Below are positions 26,926-35,292 of a stretch of DNA of 64,000 nucleotides, one piece after another (position 1 is the stretch's first letter; each line of letters begins with the position of its first letter). The position numbers and the translations under genes are program-made. A model generated the notes under the pieces. It was given only the letters and a program-made list of their open reading frames with translations, ran no database searches and had not been told where the DNA came from. Source of the DNA: Chitinilyticum aquatile DSM 21506 (GTDB taxonomy: Bacteria > Pseudomonadota > Gammaproteobacteria > Burkholderiales > Chitinibacteraceae); contig NZ_KE387260.1 in NCBI RefSeq assembly GCF_000430805.1, positions 124,001-188,000 of the forward strand. Direction: 5' to 3'.

Positions 26926-28030
26926 GCAACTCTGGAACCGCATCCGCCAGCCGGTGGACGCCTGGCTGTTCCTCTTCACCTGCCTGGTATTCGCGCTGTC
27001 GGCCGTGCTGCTGTTCTCGGCATCCAATCAGGACGCCGACAAGGTAATGAACAAGATCGTGTTCATGGGCGTGGCCATTGGCGGCATGTGGGTGATCGCC
27101 AACATTTCGCAGGCCACGCTGATGCGTCTGGCGTTGCCCGGCTACATTCTGGGCGTCATCCTGCTGATTCTGGTCGAGCTGGTCGGCAAGACGGTGAACG
27201 GCTCGCAGCGCTGGCTCAATATCGGCATCACGCACATCCAGCCGTCTGAGCTGATGCGGATCGCCGTGCCGCTGACGATTGCATGGTTTTTCCACCATTT
27301 CGAGGCCACGCTGAACTGGAAGCATTTTGCCGGTGCAGCGATCCTGCTCGCCATCCCGGTCGCACTGATCCTCAAGCAGCCCGACCTCGGCACCGCGCTG
27401 ATGATCAGCGCTTCGGGCTTTTACGTGCTGTTCTTTGCCGGGCTATCGTGGCGCCTGCTGGGCCTGATGGCGGCGGCGGGCAGCACGCTCGTATACGTGG
27501 TGCTGCAGTGGGACTGGTGCATCAACATCCTGCACGAATACCAGTGCCGCCGCATCGCCACCATGCTCAACCCGATGGAAGACCCGCTGGGCGCGGGTTA
27601 CCACATCATCCAGGGCACGATCGCCATCGGCTCGGGAGGCGTTACCGGCAAGGGCTGGCTCAACGGCACTCAGACGCACCTCGACTTCATTCCGGAGCGC
27701 ACCACCGACTTCATCTTCGCCGTTTTCGGCGAAGAATTCGGCCTGATCGGCAACGGCCTGCTGCTGGTACTCTACCTGCTGGTGATCGGCCGCGGCCTGA
27801 TGATCGCCAATACCGCGTCGACCCTGTTCGGGCGACTGCTCGCCGGCGCCATCGCGATGACCTTCTTCACCTATGCCTTCGTGAACATGGGCATGGTGTC
27901 CGGCATCCTGCCGGTGGTGGGCGTACCGCTGCCGCTGGTGTCCTATGGCGGAACATCGATGGTGTCGATTCTGGCCGGCTTCGGCATTCTGATGAGCATC
28001 CAGCGCGACCGCAAGCTGATGAAGCGCTGA
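26918..28030 (+). CDS. mrdB: Peptidoglycan glycosyltransferase RodA (SEDS family)
   Basis: 370-residue SEDS polymerase with about ten TM helices; it polymerises lipid II with PBP2. Signature parts are GKTVNGSQRWLNIG, QPSELMRIAVPL, LLKQPDLGTALM (ILKQPDLGTA), GAGYHIIQGTIAIGSGG, GTQTHLDFIPERTTDFIFAVFGEEFG (catalytic Asp region) and the terminal GVPLPLVSYGGTSM. The GTG start at 26918 overlaps the mrdA end by 8 bp. Confidence 0.97.
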   Translation: MIKQLWNRIRQPVDAWLFLFTCLVFALSAVLLFSASNQDADKVMNKIVFMGVAIGGMWVIANISQATLMRLALPGYILGVILLILVELVGKTVNGSQRWLNIGITHIQPSELMRIAVPLTIAWFFHHFEATLNWKHFAGAAILLAIPVALILKQPDLGTALMISASGFYVLFFAGLSWRLLGLMAAAGSTLVYVVLQWDWCINILHEYQCRRIATMLNPMEDPLGAGYHIIQGTIAIGSGGVTGKGWLNGTQTHLDFIPERTTDFIFAVFGEEFGLIGNGLLLVLYLLVIGRGLMIANTASTLFGRLLAGAIAMTFFTYAFVNMGMVSGILPVVGVPLPLVSYGGTSMVSILAGFGILMSIQRDRKLMKR

Positions 28031-28063
28031 GGCACAACGACATACCCGGCCACGTTCTGACTC

Positions 28064-28099
28064 ATAGCCCTTTCAATTGAAAGGCTGCAGGGCAATACC
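28064..28099 (+). repeat. Family P palindrome, copy 6 (abutting rlpA start)
   Basis: AGCCCTTTC AATT GAAAGGCT forms a tight stem, followed by GCAGGGCAATACC directly against the rlpA ATG at 28100. The GCAGGG of the right arm occupies the Shine-Dalgarno position for rlpA, so the repeat supplies or masks the ribosome site. Confidence 0.75.
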
Positions 28100-29065
28100 A
28101 TGAAAAAAACAGTATTCCATCCGGTTCTGCTGGGTCTGCTGCTGGCTGCCTGCAGCAGCACGCCCCCCGCCCCCGTCACGCAACGGCCGACCCCCGTGCC
28201 CTCTCCCGGCCCTGACGCGGGCAGCAGCGGCACCGACAGCCGTACTTACGGCTGCAGTTACCAGCCGCCCGCCAGCAAGGGCGGCGGCTTTTACAAGGAT
28301 GACGGCCCGGCGGCCGACTGGCCGGCCAACCTTGACCAGATCCCCGATGCCCAGCCCCGCTGGGAGCCGCTGCACAAATGGGCGAACAATCCGTACACCG
28401 TACTCGGCCAGTCGTTCACACCGCTCAAGGCACCCGGTCAGCTCAGCGAGGAAGGCATAGGCAGCTGGTATGGCCGCAAGTTCCACGGCCAGAAAACCTC
28501 GAATGGCGAAATCTACGACATGTTTGCCATGACGGCCGCCAGTCCCATCCTGCCGATACCGAGCTATGCGCGCGTCACCAATCTGAGCAATGGCCGCAGC
28601 GTGATCGTGCGCATCAATGACCGTGGCCCGTTCAAGAAAGGCCGCGTGATCGACCTGTCCTTCCTGGCCGCCTGCCGCCTGGGCTACGCCGGGCAGGGCA
28701 GCAGCCAGGTGCGCGTGGAAAGCCTGCTGCCCGGCGATGCGCCGGCCGCGCTGCAGCAGCAGGCTGCGCGCGTGACACCCGTACCGCGCGCGCCTGAAGC
28801 GGCCCCGGCAACGGTGCCGGTCAGCGAGGATGGCGCAGGTGTCTATCTGCAGCTGGGCGCGTTCTCCTCGCAGGCCAATGCCGACAATTTCCGCCAGCAT
28901 CTGGCGCGCGAACTGGGTGAGCAGGATCTGGCGCGACTGGGAATGAAACAGGCAGGCAACCTCTGGCGCGTGCGCCTCGGCCCCTTTGCCGACCGTCAGG
29001 CCGCACTGGCCGCCGCCGAACGGCTGACGGGCAGCCACAATCTGCAGGCGGTGATCGCCCGCTAG
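28100..29065 (+). CDS. rlpA: RlpA: septal/rare lipoprotein A, lytic transglycosylase with SPOR domain
   Basis: 321-residue outer-membrane lipoprotein (lipobox LLAAC, Cys near residue 18). A Pro-rich linker is followed by a double-psi beta-barrel domain (GIGSWYGRKFHGQKTSNGEIYDMFAMTAASP...LPIPSYARVTNLSNGRSVIVRINDRGPF) and a C-terminal SPOR domain (VYLQLGAFSSQANADNFRQHL ... WRVRLGPFADRQAA) that binds denuded glycan. In Pseudomonas, RlpA cleaves naked glycan strands at septa. Downstream gene of the mre/mrd run; a P hairpin forms its leader and another follows its end. Confidence 0.95.
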   Translation: MKKTVFHPVLLGLLLAACSSTPPAPVTQRPTPVPSPGPDAGSSGTDSRTYGCSYQPPASKGGGFYKDDGPAADWPANLDQIPDAQPRWEPLHKWANNPYTVLGQSFTPLKAPGQLSEEGIGSWYGRKFHGQKTSNGEIYDMFAMTAASPILPIPSYARVTNLSNGRSVIVRINDRGPFKKGRVIDLSFLAACRLGYAGQGSSQVRVESLLPGDAPAALQQQAARVTPVPRAPEAAPATVPVSEDGAGVYLQLGAFSSQANADNFRQHLARELGEQDLARLGMKQAGNLWRVRLGPFADRQAALAAAERLTGSHNLQAVIAR

Positions 29066-29111
29066 CTGGCTGCTGGCATGCAGCCCGCTGCCAGGCAGAA
29101 ATAACAACCCC

Positions 29112-29159
29112 GTATTACCATCAAGCCCTTTCAATCAAAGGGCCTGGTGGCAATACCCC
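29112..29159. repeat. Family P palindrome, copy 7 (between convergent rlpA and a GGDEF/EAL gene)
   Basis: GTATTACCATCAAGCCCTTT pairs with AAAGGGCCTGGTGGCAATAC, a near-continuous 20 bp imperfect stem. It lies in the 97 bp between two converging genes and could end transcription from either side, but it has no flanking U-run. Confidence 0.75.
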
Positions 29160-29162
29160 CAT

Positions 29163-32009
29163 CTAGCGCAAGCCGGGGTGATCGCGCTGCGGGCGATCCA
29201 GATGGTAGCCCTGCACGTAATCGATGCCGAATTCGATGAGCATGTCGAGAATGGCCTGGTTTTCGACGAACTCGGCAACCGTCGTCTTGCCCATGTCATG
29301 CGCCATCGCCACCATGCCGCGCACGAATATCTGGCTGTCACGGTCGTTCGGCAGATCGCGCACGAAGAGACCGTCGATCTTCAGCACGTCGGCCTTCAGC
29401 TGTTTCAGGTAGGCAAACGAGGCAAAGCCGACGCCGAAATCATCGAGACAGACCTTGCAGCCGGTTGCGCGCAGTGCATCGATGAAGCGCTGCGCATCGC
29501 GCAGATCGGACACCGCGGCGGTTTCGGTCAGCTCGACCAGGAGCCGCGCCGGATCGACACCCTGCCGGCGCAGTTCGCGGGCGATGAACTCGGGCAGACC
29601 CGGTTCATCAAACGACCGCCCGGACACATTCACGGCAATCGATGGCGCATCGGGTTTCTCGGCCAGCAGGCTGATCGCCCTGCTGATGACCCAGCGGTCG
29701 ATCTCGATGATCTTGCCGGTTTTTTCCGCATGCGGAATGAAGCCGGCCGGCATGAACAGTTCGCCCGGACGCTCGGCATCCTTCATGCGCAACAAGGCTT
29801 CCAGATGCGCCAGTTCGCGCGTCTGTGCGGTATAGATACCCTGGAAGTGCAACTCGAAGCCGTCGCGTTCAAGCGCATGGCTAATCCGCTCCTTCCACGA
29901 CAGCCGCGCCAGCGCATGCTGTGACTGGTCGGCATCGGCACGGTAGATGCGCCAGGTGGACTTGCCGGCCCCCTTGGCCTGGTACATCGCCGCATCGGCA
30001 TGCGCAACCAGATCGGCCGGGGTGGCAGCATGCTGCGGATAGATGGCCACGCCCAGCGACGAAGAGGGGTGCAGCGAATGGCTGCCGGTACGGAACTGGA
30101 TCTGCCCGATAGCCGCAACAATCCGCCCGGCCATCAGGCCGGCGGCCTCTTCATCGCAGCCCGGCACCAGAATCGCGAACTCGTCGCCGCCAAGGCGGGC
30201 AAGGATTTCATCGTGCCGCACCAGCCGCCCGATTTCCTGCGCGATCGCCACCAGCAATTCATCACCGCTGCCATGACCGAAGGTATCGTTCACAAACTTG
30301 AATTCATCGAGATCGAAATACAGCAGTGCCAGTGGCCGACCATGGCGTTCGGCTTCGACAAAGAGACGCTCGAGTTCCTGCTGGAAGCGATGACGGTTGT
30401 AAAGACCGGTCAGCGCATCCCGCTCGGCCAGACTTGTCATGCGCTCGGCCATGACACGCTGTTGTGTCACATCCTCGTAAATCCACATCCGGCCATTGGT
30501 GTGACCCTGCGTATCAAGCACGCGGTAGCAATACTGCGTGATCACGCGCCCATCGTTCATGGTCAGCATGCCGAAATCGACGCGGTCATCCGAGAGGGCA
30601 AGCTCTTCGAGGTAGTAGACCGCCATATCGTTGAGCGCCGGCTGATTCTGTGCCAGCTGCAACACCTGCCCGAGCGGGCGACCATTGAGCTGCACATCGG
30701 CGGGGAGACCCCAGAAGGCCGAAAAGGCCGGATTGTGGAAAATGATACGGTTCTCGTCATCCACGAACAGCACACCGAAGCGCATGGCCGACAGCAGTGC
30801 CATCAGGCGCGAGCGCTCGGCTTCTGCACGCTGCAGATAGCTCTCGCCGAGCGACTGGATCTGCTGCATCTCGATCAGCGTACGGCGCAGTGCCAGGCGA
30901 TCTTCCTTCTGCTCGGTGATGTCGCGCAGGCTCGCCCGCACGCCCAGCCATTCGCCCTGCGCGTCATACAGCGGTTGCCACGATGCAGCGGCCCAGAATG
31001 TTGCGCCATCGCGGCGAACGGCACGGAATTCGAAATCGGCACCGCTGCTGCGTTCGCTCAGCGCCCGGCGCAACATTTCGGCCAGCCGGGCCCGCTCGTC
31101 CGGAACCGCAAGGCCGACCGGGAAATTGTCCAGCAGTGCGCACTCGGAAACACGGTAGCCCGTCAGCCGCTCGACCGAGGCGTTCACCCACAGCAGCTTG
31201 CCGTGCGGATCAAGCCACAGCTCGGTCGAAAACGTGTAATCCGCCAGTGCATGAAAACGCGCCTCGCTGTGCTGCAGCGAACGCACGCGCTCACGGATCT
31301 GCCCTGCCAGCGCATGGAAGCGTGTCAGCAGATGCGAATCGACATCGCGCCCGACGGTTTCCGGCAACTGGAAGTCCTGTCCGGCCGCGGCCTGCTCGAC
31401 AACCCCCACCAGGCGGTTGAGCTGCCGCGTCATCCAGTATGCAAGCCACAGCAACAGTGACGCGCTGATGGCCAGCCCGCCCATCAGCACCAGCAGATTG
31501 AGCGACAGCGTTTCCTGCAGACTGGACATCACACCCTGGGTCGACATGCCATAGTAAAGCTCGCCCATGCGGGCATAGCCCAGGCGCACCGGTGTGCGCA
31601 CATGCAGCAGCTGCGGAATGTCGGAACCGGATTCGAGCTGAGTTGGCTCGGGCAGGGGCTGGCGGACATCCCAGCCCCGCACGGCAATGATCGCGCCTGC
31701 GTTGTCGCGCACGACCAGATAATCGACGTTGTCCGGTGCGCGGAACGCCTCCAGCATGGCCGAGAGATGATCGCGCTCGCCCTCGCTCCACAGGCTGGCA
31801 ACCGCGGTGCCAAGCATGCGTGACATCGTTGCCGTGTGCTGCTGCAAGGCCTCGCGCGAAGCACGCTGCCACACCGCTTCGGCACCGAGATACACGGCAG
31901 CCAGCAACACGCATTGCAGCAAGAGCGACAACAGCAACATACGGCTGCGCAGGGAACCGGGTAATCGCAGTCGCAAGGGGATCTCCGCCTGGGCTCGACC
32001 CGCCGGCAC
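29163..32009 (-). CDS. Membrane-bound dual GGDEF-EAL c-di-GMP enzyme with PAS domains
   Basis: 948 residues. TM1 near 22-44 (MLLLSLLLQCVLLAAVYLGA), a periplasmic sensor of about 120 residues, TM2 near 165-188, then a HAMP-like linker, two PAS segments (about 240-370 and 385-510), a GGDEF domain and an EAL domain. The GGDEF motif is intact at 607-611 (RLGGDEFAIL). EAL is intact at 737-739 (HLEALLRM), with DDFGVGF and a LKIDGLFV block. VAEFVEN replaces the usual AEGVE, so phosphodiesterase activity is less certain. It may switch between making and degrading c-di-GMP depending on periplasmic input. Confidence 0.92.
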   Translation of the reverse strand: MPAGRAQAEIPLRLRLPGSLRSRMLLLSLLLQCVLLAAVYLGAEAVWQRASREALQQHTATMSRMLGTAVASLWSEGERDHLSAMLEAFRAPDNVDYLVVRDNAGAIIAVRGWDVRQPLPEPTQLESGSDIPQLLHVRTPVRLGYARMGELYYGMSTQGVMSSLQETLSLNLLVLMGGLAISASLLLWLAYWMTRQLNRLVGVVEQAAAGQDFQLPETVGRDVDSHLLTRFHALAGQIRERVRSLQHSEARFHALADYTFSTELWLDPHGKLLWVNASVERLTGYRVSECALLDNFPVGLAVPDERARLAEMLRRALSERSSGADFEFRAVRRDGATFWAAASWQPLYDAQGEWLGVRASLRDITEQKEDRLALRRTLIEMQQIQSLGESYLQRAEAERSRLMALLSAMRFGVLFVDDENRIIFHNPAFSAFWGLPADVQLNGRPLGQVLQLAQNQPALNDMAVYYLEELALSDDRVDFGMLTMNDGRVITQYCYRVLDTQGHTNGRMWIYEDVTQQRVMAERMTSLAERDALTGLYNRHRFQQELERLFVEAERHGRPLALLYFDLDEFKFVNDTFGHGSGDELLVAIAQEIGRLVRHDEILARLGGDEFAILVPGCDEEAAGLMAGRIVAAIGQIQFRTGSHSLHPSSSLGVAIYPQHAATPADLVAHADAAMYQAKGAGKSTWRIYRADADQSQHALARLSWKERISHALERDGFELHFQGIYTAQTRELAHLEALLRMKDAERPGELFMPAGFIPHAEKTGKIIEIDRWVISRAISLLAEKPDAPSIAVNVSGRSFDEPGLPEFIARELRRQGVDPARLLVELTETAAVSDLRDAQRFIDALRATGCKVCLDDFGVGFASFAYLKQLKADVLKIDGLFVRDLPNDRDSQIFVRGMVAMAHDMGKTTVAEFVENQAILDMLIEFGIDYVQGYHLDRPQRDHPGLR

Positions 32010-32070
32010 GAGGGTCCGGCGCGGGCATTATTGACATTCCCCCGAGGGTAGCAGAGCTTTGGCTGACAGC

Positions 32071-33390
32071 CTAGCCACCCGTCTTTGTAATTTGCCGGAT
32101 GAACACTTTCGAGCGGCGCTGGTAGTTGTAAAGCTCTTTCTTTTCCATCGGCAGCGCATCGACGGTGGCCTGCACAAAGCCGCGCTCGAGAAACCAGTGG
32201 GCGGTGCGCGTGGTCAGCACGAAGAGCTGGCGGATGCCCTGCTGGCGCGCGCGCTGCTCGATGTGGCGCAGCAATTGCTCGCCGCGATCCTGTTCGCGGT
32301 AGTCCGGATGCACGACCAGACAGGCCATTTCGGCCATATTGCTGTCCGGGAAGGGGTGCATGGCCACGCAGCCGATGATCTTGCCGTCGTGCTCGAGCAC
32401 CGAGTAGCGGTGGATTTCGCGCTCGATCAGCTCGCGGCCGCGCTTGACCAGTACGCCCTGGTCTTCCAGCGGCTCGATCAGTGCGATCAGCTTGCCGACA
32501 TCATCGATGGTCGCCTCGCGCAATGTTTCCAGCGATTCGCGCGAAATCATCGTGCCGATGCCGTCATGCGTGAACAGCTCCATCAGCAGCGAGCCGTCGA
32601 CATGATGCGAAATCAGGTGCGCCCGCGCCACCCCCTGCCGCACCGCGCGGATCGCGCACGGCAGGTAGAGGCGGATGTCCTCGTTGGCATCCGGGTGCTC
32701 GGCGAGAAACTGCTCGGCCTCCAGCGCGGTCAGCTCGTTCAGCAGCTCGCCCTTCAGATCGACGACACCGTCCTGCCCGAACAGGAACAGCATCTTGTCG
32801 GCACGCAGCGCAATCGCGGTCTTGGTGGCCACATCTTCCAGCGGCACGTTGAACACCTCGCCGGTAGTCGAATAACCCAGTGTGGAGAGCAGCACCATTT
32901 CACCATCATCGAGCCGGTAGCGGATCGCCGTGGTATCGACCTTGCGCACTTCACCGGTGTACTGCAGATCGATGCCGTCGCGCACACCCATCGGCTGCGC
33001 GGTGATGAAATTGCCGGCCGATACGCGGATGTCGGCATTGGCCATCGGCGAATTGGCCAGGCCCATCGACAGCCACGATTCGATTTCGACGCGCACCTGG
33101 CCGACGGCCTGGATCACGCAGGTGAGGGTTTCGGCGTCGGTGACGCGCAGGCCGTGCAGGTATTGCGGCTCCAGCCCCTTTTCCGCCATGCGGGCGTCAA
33201 TCTGCGGGCGGGCACCGTGCACCACCACCAGCCGCACACCAAGGCTGGTCAGCAGGTTGATGTCGTGCGTCAGCGTGGCGAACTTGCCATCACGCACCAC
33301 CTCGCCGCCCAGCGCGATCACAAAGGTGCGACCACGGAAGGCGTGGATGTAGGGGGCGGCCTGACGGAACCATTCGACGAAATCATGCAT
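32071..33390 (-). CDS. argA: Amino-acid N-acetyltransferase (N-acetylglutamate synthase)
   Basis: 439-residue classical bacterial NAGS, the first step of arginine synthesis. An N-terminal amino-acid-kinase-like domain (about 1-285: FVEWFRQAAPYIHAFRGRTFVIALGGEVV, LVVVHGARPQI) binds arginine for feedback control. A C-terminal GNAT domain (about 295-439: IEREIHRYSVLEHDGKIIGC, MACLVVHPDYREQDRGEQLL, FVLTTRTAHWFLERGF) makes the acetyl transfer. The length equals E. coli ArgA. The ATG at 33390 (MHDFVEWFRQ) is at the family start. Monocistronic as far as can be seen. Confidence 0.96.
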   Translation of the reverse strand: MHDFVEWFRQAAPYIHAFRGRTFVIALGGEVVRDGKFATLTHDINLLTSLGVRLVVVHGARPQIDARMAEKGLEPQYLHGLRVTDAETLTCVIQAVGQVRVEIESWLSMGLANSPMANADIRVSAGNFITAQPMGVRDGIDLQYTGEVRKVDTTAIRYRLDDGEMVLLSTLGYSTTGEVFNVPLEDVATKTAIALRADKMLFLFGQDGVVDLKGELLNELTALEAEQFLAEHPDANEDIRLYLPCAIRAVRQGVARAHLISHHVDGSLLMELFTHDGIGTMISRESLETLREATIDDVGKLIALIEPLEDQGVLVKRGRELIEREIHRYSVLEHDGKIIGCVAMHPFPDSNMAEMACLVVHPDYREQDRGEQLLRHIEQRARQQGIRQLFVLTTRTAHWFLERGFVQATVDALPMEKKELYNYQRRSKVFIRQITKTGG

Positions 33391-33460
33391 AGCAATACCT
33401 GCCTTTCAAAATCCACCCGCGCACGCCGGCACGCGCCGACATACATACACACCCATAAAT

Positions 33461-33500
33461 CCACAGCCATTTATTTGCAATGGATACAAGCAAATACCCA
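33461..33500 (+). repeat. Family P palindrome, copy 8 (before argA / after the LMW phosphatase)
   Basis: A degenerate copy: CCACAGCCATTT on the left, CAATGGATACAAGCAAATACCC on the right. The stem is weaker than in other copies. It sits immediately outside the phosphatase stop. Confidence 0.45.
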
Positions 33501-33827
33501 TCAAAGCCGTAAATATCGACTGGCTCTGGCTCGCAATAGCTGCACCAGCTCATCCTGCATGAAGGCGTAGTTGTCAGGAATGTCCAGACACGCCACACGC
33601 TTGCCCTGCAGCTGCCGCGCAAAGCGCTGCTTCAACCGGCGCAGGTGCGTTTTCTCCATCACCAGAACCAGCGTCGCCCAGGCCAGCAAATCGGCATCCA
33701 GCGGCAGCTCGGCATCGGGCGCCAGCCCGGCCGATGCGGTTTCCACCCCCGGCAGACCGGCAAAGACCTGCTCGGCGGTCGGGCTGCGCAGGCGGTTGCG
33801 GCTGCAGACGAACAGCACGCGGATCAT
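33501..33827 (-). CDS. Short low-molecular-weight protein tyrosine phosphatase-like protein
   Basis: 108 residues, shorter than the usual 145-160 of LMW-PTPs. The P-loop VCSRNRLRSPTAE keeps CX5R (Cys8, Arg14), and LDIPDNYAFMQDELVQLL supplies an Asp/Tyr element near the C-terminus. Short forms with LDIPDxY are known in proteobacteria. Whether it dephosphorylates tyrosine is unproven; the usual GNxCRS is changed to RNRLRS. It is 4 bp from the end of the WbaP-like gene and is the last gene of the polysaccharide cluster. No tyrosine kinase gene (Wzc type) is present in the window. Confidence 0.78.
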   Translation of the reverse strand: MIRVLFVCSRNRLRSPTAEQVFAGLPGVETASAGLAPDAELPLDADLLAWATLVLVMEKTHLRRLKQRFARQLQGKRVACLDIPDNYAFMQDELVQLLRARASRYLRL

Positions 33828-33831
33828 CCGC

Positions 33832-35292
33832 TCAGTATGCCCCGCGCCCGGCCACCACCGACTTGACCGTCTTGCAGACAATCGCGATGTCGTACCACAG
33901 GTTCCAGTTTTTCACATACCAGGCATCCAGCGCCACGCGTTCATCGTAGGTGGTATCGTTGCGCCCCGACACCTGCCACAGCCCGGTGAGCCCCGGGCGT
34001 GCTTCCAGATAGAAATCGACACGCTCGCCGTAGCGTTCCAGCTCGGCTTCAATGACCGGGCGCGGGCCGACCAGGCTCATTTCACCCAGCAGCACATTCC
34101 ACAGTTGGGGAATTTCATCCAGACTGGTCTTGCGCAAAAATGCACCAATCCGGGTGATGCGCGGGTCGTTTTTCAGCTTGAAATCCTTGTCCCACTCGGC
34201 ACGTGCGTCGGCATCTGTTGCCAGCAGTTTATCCAGCACTTCCTGCGAGTTGTGCACCATCGTGCGGAATTTCCAGCACTTGAACGGCTTGCCGTTCATG
34301 CCGACACGAACGTGGCCGAAAAACACATCACCCGGCCCGCCTTCCTTCTTGATGCGCCAGGCCACATACAGGAACAGCGGCGCCAGCGCGAGCAGGCCGC
34401 AGGTAGCGCCGAACAGATCGAACGCGCGCTTGAGCAGCATCAGCGGCTTGACCGTCAGATTGTTGGTCACGCGCAAGAGCAGCACTTCGTGGCTGAAAAA
34501 GTGATTGGTAATCGCACCAAAGAGCGGCAGGCCGCCCAGCGGCGGGATCACGTGGATGTCCTTGTACCTCAGACTCAGCTGCTCGATCTGGGAACCAAGA
34601 CGCGCCAGCTCCTCGGCCTCCAGCGCGATCACCACGTGCGGCTTGCCCTGCTCGTTCAGCCAGCCCAGCAGCTGCTCGGGAGTCAGGCGCACCACCGGCA
34701 CACTGCGCTCGCCCAGCTCCAGGCTGCCGGGCGCTGCCGGATCAATGGCGACAAAGGACTGGATTTCGAAACCGAGCAGGCGCTCGCTGTGCAGGGCATG
34801 CCAGGCATCCTGCGCATTGCTGCCGCACCCGAGAATTACGCTCGGCAGCTGCCAGATGCGCAGCCTGAGCAGCAAGCGCTTCATCTGGCCGCGGAACACC
34901 GGCAGCAGCAGCATGGCCAGCCCCCAGGATACCGGCCACAGGAAACGCGATACCGTGTACTTGCCCAGCAGCACCAGCATGCCATTCAACAGCGCTGCGA
35001 TGAACAACCAGCGCAGTACCGCGCCGAGTTCATCCCAGAACGGCATGCGCAGGCTGTAATGTCCGCGCCCCCAGAAGCTCGCCACCGTAATCAGCGAAAG
35101 CCCCAGAAAGGCCAGCGCCTGCTGCTGCCCTTCCCACTGCCACCACATGGCGAAGCTGGCGCTGATGCGGTGATAGCGCGTCAGCCACAGCAGCAGCAGA
35201 GCCAGCGCGAACGACAGCAGCAGGGCAGTCAGGTCGGCCAGCGCCAGCCAGGGTTTGGCCCGTTCGGGCTGCAGGTGTTTTTCACTACTCAC
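33832..35292 (-). CDS. wbaP: Undecaprenyl-phosphate galactose phosphotransferase (WbaP/RfbP-like initiating transferase)
   Basis: 486-residue polyisoprenyl-phosphate hexose-1-phosphate transferase that starts a repeat unit by moving sugar-1-phosphate to undecaprenyl phosphate. Four N-terminal TM helices (about 20-150) and a nucleotide-binding-like middle (VILGCGSNAQDAWHAL) precede the C-terminal catalytic domain: KRAFDLFGATCGLLALAPLF, KCWKFRTMVHNS, DPRITRIGAFLRKTSLDEIPQLWNVL, GEMSLVGPRP. The GTG at 35292 overlaps the glycosyltransferase stop and has AGAGG upstream; the longer open frame to 35475 lies in that gene. Galactose specificity fits with galE nearby but is inferred. Confidence 0.88.
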   Translation of the reverse strand: MSSEKHLQPERAKPWLALADLTALLLSFALALLLLWLTRYHRISASFAMWWQWEGQQQALAFLGLSLITVASFWGRGHYSLRMPFWDELGAVLRWLFIAALLNGMLVLLGKYTVSRFLWPVSWGLAMLLLPVFRGQMKRLLLRLRIWQLPSVILGCGSNAQDAWHALHSERLLGFEIQSFVAIDPAAPGSLELGERSVPVVRLTPEQLLGWLNEQGKPHVVIALEAEELARLGSQIEQLSLRYKDIHVIPPLGGLPLFGAITNHFFSHEVLLLRVTNNLTVKPLMLLKRAFDLFGATCGLLALAPLFLYVAWRIKKEGGPGDVFFGHVRVGMNGKPFKCWKFRTMVHNSQEVLDKLLATDADARAEWDKDFKLKNDPRITRIGAFLRKTSLDEIPQLWNVLLGEMSLVGPRPVIEAELERYGERVDFYLEARPGLTGLWQVSGRNDTTYDERVALDAWYVKNWNLWYDIAIVCKTVKSVVAGRGAY

